Positions 6,611 through 10,549 of a stretch of 10,549 bases of DNA are shown here, in pieces. Each line of letters starts with the position of its first letter. Positions within the stretch are counted from its first letter, which is position 1. Source of the DNA: CAYLJJ01 sp964384025 (GTDB lineage Bacteria > Myxococcota_A > Bradymonadia > UBA7976 > UBA1532). A program made the translations under genes and the position numbers. Under the pieces are notes generated by a model. That model worked only from the letters and a program-made list of their open reading frames with translations. It was not told the origin of the DNA and searched no databases. The stretch lies in contig CAYLJJ010000149.1 in assembly GCA_964384025.1 (NCBI GenBank), positions 1 through 10,549 on the forward strand, in the 5' to 3' direction.

Positions 6611-8281
6611 TCAACTGATCGCTGGTTGGATCGGGCTTGCAAGCACCTCTACGAGGGCCTTCAAGCTGGTCTGCACGTCTCCATCCACTGGCCATCCGAG
6701 GACGCGTAGGTCGAGCCACCCGTGGACATCCGGGTTTCCATCGGGCCAGCAGAGGACTGCATCCAGCGTATTGCGCTCGCCCTGACCGCAAGTGGGGTAG
6801 ACCAGCGCGACACGGACGTTGGCGTCCGGTTGCCGGGCGCGTGCGGTCATGGCGTAGGCGAGGACCTGGTAGAGGTCCTCACGGTTCACCTTGAAGGTCA
6901 GCTCGCCGTGGCTGATGGACTGCCCGTCATTGGTGGGACCGACGCTGCCCGCTCCTGCGCGGGTCTTGTTGATCGCCTTCCACTTCGTATCCGCAACCAG
7001 GACTGGCGACGAGTCGGTCGCGTAGGGGTCATGGGTCGGCAGGTAGAGGTCGGGGCGCAGATCGTTGTGACTGCTGTCCCAGGCACTGATGGTCGCAGCT
7101 TCTGTGGTCTTGAGGGTCAGGCGCCAACTCTGCTGAGCGATGGTCTTGTGTGCCTGTCCGACCTGGACGGCAACCCCTTGGGCGAAAGCGCGCTCGAAGA
7201 GTGTGGCCATGTCGAAGGCCAGGGCCACTGAGGTGGGGCCACCGACGGGTCCCCCCAGATGAACATGCTGCAAAAGGAACCGTGCCAGTGGCATGGCCCC
7301 GGTAGTCTCGTAGGCGCGCAGGGCGCGGGGGGTATGGCAGAGTTCGGGTAGATCGGCGCGGGTCACCCGAGCCCACGAAACGCCAGCAAATCGAGCATCG
7401 GCGATACGCAGCGCTTCGTCGAGGGCTGGCCGGGCGCCTACCCGGACACCATCGAGGAGGGTGCGGCACAGATGCAGACCCCAACGCAGGGCACGGTTGG
7501 GCAGGGTGTCCAGGTCGTGGGTGTGAAACCGGCACGGCACCCGATCGGGTCGGCCTCGAGCGAACTGGCGCAGGTAGGCCGAGCGATCAAGCTGACCGCG
7601 TAGGCGGGCGCGCAGGATCTCGGCGCGGGGATCGTAGGCTCGCCGCAGGCCACCACCAGAGACGCGCTCGGCAGTAGAGTCGAGGTGCAGCAGGCGCTGG
7701 ATAGCGCCCAGGTAGGCGCGCACCAGTACCTCAACCAGGGTCTCCTCGGTCTCTGCGTGGTCTCCGGTTCCGCCCAGGGCTAGACTCGGCCAGCCACTGG
7801 CCATGACCAGCAGTCCAAGCCAGTTGGTCTTTGCGATCTTGGGCCGCGTCTCCCAGTGCACGCGGGTGTTAGCTAAGTTGAAACTTGCGAAGCCACAAGC
7901 GCCGGCGCTGAGCGACAGCTCAACCCTCAGCCCATCATCGAGCACCGCCGCCTGGGTGACCGACACCAGGCTACGGCGCCCGCCTGAATTGCTGATCAGC
8001 GGAACACTGACCAGAGGTTTCAGCGCGTCATTCAAAGCGCTGTAGACGCGGATGAGCGCGTTCGCCTCGGTCGGGAAAAGGGAGATGTCGTTCGATAGGT
8101 CACCGCTGGCGGGAGTCCGGGCCAGGGAAACCACTCGGCCCTCCGTAAGGGTGACGCGCAGGCCGTCGTCGTGGTCTTGAACCTCTAGATCTTCGCTGGT
8201 CTCGGACACTTGAGTACGGAGCCATGCCAGCAGCCGCTCAGCCGCTGTGGGCTCTGGTGGGCCTGCGACCGTGGTGTTCAT
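6611..8281 (-). CDS. mcrC: McrC-like nuclease subunit of a modification-dependent restriction system
   Basis: This 556-residue protein has the McrC layout. A long beta-rich N-terminal half presumably docks on the McrB ring, and a PD-(D/E)xK nuclease follows in the C-terminal half. The nuclease motif is seen as RPDLYL (P410, D411) and then LVADTKWK, with D431 and K433. LYQVLAYAM at about 470-478 supplies the conserved Gln-containing helix typical of McrC proteins. In McrBC complexes McrC stimulates GTP hydrolysis by McrB and cuts DNA carrying modified cytosines. E. coli McrC has about 350 residues, so this version is clearly longer, mainly in the N-terminal and middle parts. Its ATG overlaps the mcrB stop codon (ATGA), and no strong separate ribosome binding site is seen, which points to translational coupling. 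The stop at 6611 lies within about 20 bases of transposase remnant 2. Confidence 0.85.
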   Translation of the reverse strand: MNTTVAGPPEPTAAERLLAWLRTQVSETSEDLEVQDHDDGLRVTLTEGRVVSLARTPASGDLSNDISLFPTEANALIRVYSALNDALKPLVSVPLISNSGGRRSLVSVTQAAVLDDGLRVELSLSAGACGFASFNLANTRVHWETRPKIAKTNWLGLLVMASGWPSLALGGTGDHAETEETLVEVLVRAYLGAIQRLLHLDSTAERVSGGGLRRAYDPRAEILRARLRGQLDRSAYLRQFARGRPDRVPCRFHTHDLDTLPNRALRWGLHLCRTLLDGVRVGARPALDEALRIADARFAGVSWARVTRADLPELCHTPRALRAYETTGAMPLARFLLQHVHLGGPVGGPTSVALAFDMATLFERAFAQGVAVQVGQAHKTIAQQSWRLTLKTTEAATISAWDSSHNDLRPDLYLPTHDPYATDSSPVLVADTKWKAINKTRAGAGSVGPTNDGQSISHGELTFKVNREDLYQVLAYAMTARARQPDANVRVALVYPTCGQGERNTLDAVLCWPDGNPDVHGWLDLRVLGWPVDGDVQTSLKALVEVLASPIQPAIS

Positions 8282-10080
8282 GCGAGACCAAGCGCCTTGA
8301 GCGCCTTGGACAACTTCTCTCTGGCCTCCGCTGGCATCCAGTCTGGTGACCAGGTGCTGTCAATGGGGATTTTTGTCAAGAAGCCCTCCTGCGCGTACTC
8401 CCGCAGCAGCGGCAACACCTCGTAGATGATCCGATCGGCCAACTGCTCCTGCCAGGGTGGCTCTTGTCCAAGCGAAACATCAGTGCGTTCCAACAGAAAG
8501 TAACTGTGACCAATCGAAAGCTGAGCGCGGTCCTCCGGCTTGACCAGCTTCTGAAACGCCTTGAACGCTGCCACCGCAGCTGCCGCTGCTTCGGGGCCGA
8601 CCCTGCCATTTACCGTCTCGATCACCTCGTCGTCGGGCTCCACATCGATAAACCGAAAGCGCCGCCGGATGGCGAAGTCCACCATGGCGATGGAGCGGTC
8701 GGCAGTGTTCATGGTGCCGATGAACCACAGGTTCTTCGGCAGCGTCAGCGTGGCCTCCTTCGGCTTCGCAGGATCGACGTACTGCAGGCGCACTGACAGA
8801 TCGCGGTAGCCCTTCTCAAGCACCAGAATGAGTTCGCCGAGAACGGCTGACAGGTTGCAGCGGTTGATCTCGTCGAGAATCAGCACCGTGGGCTTGCCGC
8901 CACGTTTCGCGGCGGCTTGGGCAAGCTGAACGAGCAGCTTGTCTTCGACGACGAATTCCACACCACCGTTCGCTGCACCTTGGGTGGTGAGACCCCGTAC
9001 CAGGTCTTCGTAGGCATAGCTTGGGTGGAGCTGGACAATCTCCCAAAGGACGGGCAAGTCCTTCCAGGCTGGCGCACCAAGATCCTCAGCAAGGGGATCG
9101 CCCGTCGTCGTCCAGCGACAATCGTCGAGCAACTTCTCGGTGCCTGCCAGCGACTTGATGAATTGGAGGGCGTGGTGGGTCTTGCCGGTGCCTGGGGGGC
9201 CTTGCAAGACCACTGCCGAGGCAGCCTGCAGTTGGATCTTCAATTCATCAATTAGTTTCGACGTGCCCATCGCACCCTCCTGATCGACTTGGCTCTCGCC
9301 GTCCGAATCAGCACCACTGCCTCCAAGTCCACGAAGATGACTGACGAACCGACCAACCTGTTGTATTGCATCCCGAAAGGCCGTCGGCGGATCTGTAGCA
9401 TCCAATGTACCAGCGTCAAGTTCAAGCAGGTGCTTGGAGGTCACACGAGCCTCGCCTGGTACGTCAAACGAGACCACAATCTGTATTTGGTTGAACGGAG
9501 GTGGCAAATAGACTCCCAATCCCACCTCTGTTGTGACCTCAGTATTCTCGTAGACGCCTGCGCCAACGTGCCGCGGCAAGTCGAAACCACCATCGTGGCA
9601 CCAAGGAAGTATGTCGAGACTATACTCCACAATCCGGCCCGCCCCTCCGAAACCTCTGAGCCGGTACTCGTGGCCGCGATACGATCGCTTTCGTATGGTG
9701 CGCTTCCATGCCGGTTGCACGCCAGAGTTTCTGACCACGTATGCATCCTGCGGATTGGCCGAGAGGCCAACGGTGGTGCACCCAGCGATCAGCAACCGCT
9801 GCGATGCGCCCATGAACGGGATTGCCAAAGCCCCCAATCCATAGAGAGTCTCTGGACTGTCTGTCGCTGCCGTGGACAACGATTTCAGCGCAGATGCCAG
9901 CGTTCCACCGGATTGCTTCAACTTGTCAAGGAACCCCTCGTCCACATCTCCTGGCACTCCCTTGAGAGCACGGAGCCGGGTGAAATCGACGTCGTTGGCT
10001 GGCGCCATGAACAAGCACAGCTCTGCCAGCGCTACCCACGCCTGCGTCAAGGCCAGCGTGTCAGCAGCATCATCCATCAT
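8278..10080 (-). CDS. mcrB: McrB-like GTPase/AAA+ subunit with an unrecognised N-terminal domain
   Basis: Read from the ATG at 10080, the protein has 600 residues. The C-terminal AAA+ motor has the McrB hallmarks: Walker A GPPGTGKT (294-301), Walker B VLILDEINR (about 399-407), the McrB signature MNTADRS (about 457-463), and AIRRRFRF (about 470-477) with the likely arginine finger. McrB subunits form GTP-driven rings that recognise modified DNA and drive the McrC nuclease. The first ~270 residues should give target specificity, but I do not recognise them; the E. coli McrB N-terminal DNA-binding domain (DUF3578) pattern is not apparent. An Asp/Gly/Ser-rich linker (about 251-272) separates the two halves. 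A GTG at 10098 in the same frame would add six residues, but AGGAGG lies inside that extension, six bases before the ATG, so the ATG is the better start. It is the first gene of a two-gene operon with mcrC. Confidence 0.87.
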   Translation of the reverse strand: MMDDAADTLALTQAWVALAELCLFMAPANDVDFTRLRALKGVPGDVDEGFLDKLKQSGGTLASALKSLSTAATDSPETLYGLGALAIPFMGASQRLLIAGCTTVGLSANPQDAYVVRNSGVQPAWKRTIRKRSYRGHEYRLRGFGGAGRIVEYSLDILPWCHDGGFDLPRHVGAGVYENTEVTTEVGLGVYLPPPFNQIQIVVSFDVPGEARVTSKHLLELDAGTLDATDPPTAFRDAIQQVGRFVSHLRGLGGSGADSDGESQVDQEGAMGTSKLIDELKIQLQAASAVVLQGPPGTGKTHHALQFIKSLAGTEKLLDDCRWTTTGDPLAEDLGAPAWKDLPVLWEIVQLHPSYAYEDLVRGLTTQGAANGGVEFVVEDKLLVQLAQAAAKRGGKPTVLILDEINRCNLSAVLGELILVLEKGYRDLSVRLQYVDPAKPKEATLTLPKNLWFIGTMNTADRSIAMVDFAIRRRFRFIDVEPDDEVIETVNGRVGPEAAAAAVAAFKAFQKLVKPEDRAQLSIGHSYFLLERTDVSLGQEPPWQEQLADRIIYEVLPLLREYAQEGFLTKIPIDSTWSPDWMPAEAREKLSKALKALGLA

Positions 10081-10086
10081 TTCGAA

Positions 10087-10092
10087 CCTCCT
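10087..10092 (-). promoter_or_regulatory. Consensus Shine-Dalgarno site of mcrB
   Basis: On the minus strand AGGAGG is followed by TTCGAA and then ATG ATG. The exact consensus at a six-base spacing decides the mcrB start at 10080. The longest-frame GTG at 10098 would place this site within the coding sequence. Confidence 0.8.
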
Positions 10093-10098
10093 AGTCAC

Positions 10099-10110
10099 GG
10101 ACTCAAGTCC
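10099..10110. promoter_or_regulatory. Short palindrome upstream of mcrB, possible operator
   Basis: GGACT CA AGTCC is a perfect five-base dyad with a two-base centre. It sits seven bases upstream of the mcrB ribosome binding site. The position would suit a repressor site or a small leader hairpin that limits mcrB translation. No regulator gene is seen nearby, and short palindromes arise by chance, so this is tentative. Confidence 0.25.
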
Positions 10111-10278
10111 CCGTTCGCTGTCAACAATGTTGCCTGCCGTGCATCAGCGTCACGTAGAGCAGGCTGCGTTCCATCACCTCGATATCGTCCTAATGTTGGA
10201 TTGCCCTCAAGCAGCGTCGACTGATATGGAATCGCCGTTGAGCCCAAACCCATCAAGACTACCCGGTCAAATTCCAAG
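10111..10278. other. Intergenic region upstream of mcrB
   Basis: No gene is supported. An 85-codon minus-strand frame (10095-10352) touches the alternative mcrB GTG but is mostly antisense to transposase remnant 3, and it matches nothing I recognise. A perfect -35-like TTGACA on the minus strand (10119-10124) has no acceptable -10 at 16-18 bases, so the mcrB promoter remains unplaced. Part of this stretch may be decayed transposase sequence, because short likeness to remnant 2 continues a little to the left of 10279. Confidence 0.35.
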
Positions 10279-10549
10279 CCCACCCGCAAGATCACAGGGG
10301 TTATACCAGCCCCAGACGGGCGCTGGATGCAGCAGATAGCCCGTAACCTCACCGACGCCTTCGACGGCTTCCTCCTCGGCGCCCGCTATCTCATCGTGAA
10401 CCGGGATCCACTCTACACTCAGGCCTTCAGGGAGATGCTGGCCCAAAGCGGCTGCCGAGTCCTTCGTCTTCCCCCTCATAGCCCCAACCTCAATGCCTTC
10501 GCCGAGCGCTTCGTCCTCTCCGTCAAGTCCGAGTGCCTCAACAAGATCA
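10279..10549 (+). pseudogene. Transposase remnant 3: C-terminal catalytic part, runs off the window
   Basis: The frame reads PTRKITGVIPAPDGRWMQQ, then IARNLTDAFDGFLLGARY, LIVNRDPLYTQAF, and further on RLPPHSPNLNAFAERF and KSECLNKI. This is the second half of the rve catalytic core of the same transposase family as remnants 1 and 2. The family usually has HDRD where this copy has VNRD. The second catalytic Asp is thus Asn (codon 10399-10401), while the catalytic Glu in NAFAERF (codon 10504-10506) is kept. There is no start and no N-terminal half: in this frame a stop codon lies at 10222-10224, and likeness begins only near 10279. The piece continues beyond the right edge. The loss of the catalytic Asp and of the N-terminus shows it is inactive. 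Confidence 0.75.

Noticed and set aside
6334..6642. A 102-codon minus-strand frame between mcrC and the TPR gene
   Set aside because: It is antisense to transposase remnant 2 and overlaps the mcrC end, with no ribosome binding site and no family resemblance.
10119..10124. TTGACA as a -35 element of mcrB (minus strand)
   Set aside because: No acceptable -10 lies 16-18 bases downstream, and a start there would leave almost no room before the ribosome binding site.
9289..10224. A 311-codon + strand frame
   Set aside because: It is fully antisense to the mcrB N-terminal half and upstream region, with no recognisable domain and Arg/Ser/Cys-rich shadow composition.
10095..10352. An 85-codon minus-strand frame whose stop overlaps the GTG before mcrB
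   Set aside because: It is largely antisense to transposase remnant 3, and the mcrB start is better explained by AGGAGG and the ATG at 10080. Translational coupling at the GTG is therefore unlikely.

Overview
The window is an accessory, defence-island-like stretch of a bacterial genome. Base composition is moderately GC-rich by eye. Start sites carry recognisable Shine-Dalgarno sequences, and two gene pairs are coupled by 4-base ATGA overlaps. The transposase remnants belong to an rve-type (DDE) integrase family that I associate with Planctomycetota, Myxococcota and other environmental GC-rich Gram-negative bacteria. That is only a weak taxonomic hint, and I cannot name the organism. No housekeeping gene, tRNA, rRNA or CRISPR array is visible.

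Layout, left to right. Positions 1-371 hold no convincing gene, only an imperfect hairpin. Positions 372-2401 (+) are a two-gene operon of an SMC/ABC-like ATPase and an HNH endonuclease, which together look like a Septu (PtuA-PtuB) anti-phage system without a reverse transcriptase. Positions 2454-2866 (+) are the N-terminal part of a transposase. Positions 2867-6190 (-) encode a 1107-residue tetratricopeptide-repeat protein with a Lys/Arg-rich N-terminus and a C-terminal all-helical domain that has an RNxxxH motif like HEPN ribonucleases. Positions 6191-6468 are intergenic, and about 6469-6594 (+) is a short middle piece of a transposase of the same family. Positions 6611-10080 (-) are an McrBC-type modification-dependent restriction operon, with mcrB first and mcrC second. 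From about 10279 to the window edge (+) lies the C-terminal part of another copy of this transposase family.

The modules therefore alternate with transposase remnants. The three remnants lie on the same strand and in N, middle, C order, with one candidate defence module between each pair. The middle and C-terminal remnants overlap in coverage and differ in sequence, so at least two element copies are involved and a single gene split twice does not explain everything. None of the remnants can encode an active transposase, and one shows replacement of a catalytic Asp.

Functionally, the window combines two recognisable nuclease-based defences, a DNA nuclease with an ATPase sensor (Septu-like) and a GTPase-driven nuclease against modified DNA (McrBC). 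Between them lies a large TPR protein whose putative HEPN domain makes it the best candidate here for an undescribed, possibly RNA-targeting, defence or abortive-infection protein. That role is inferred from the motif and the neighbourhood.
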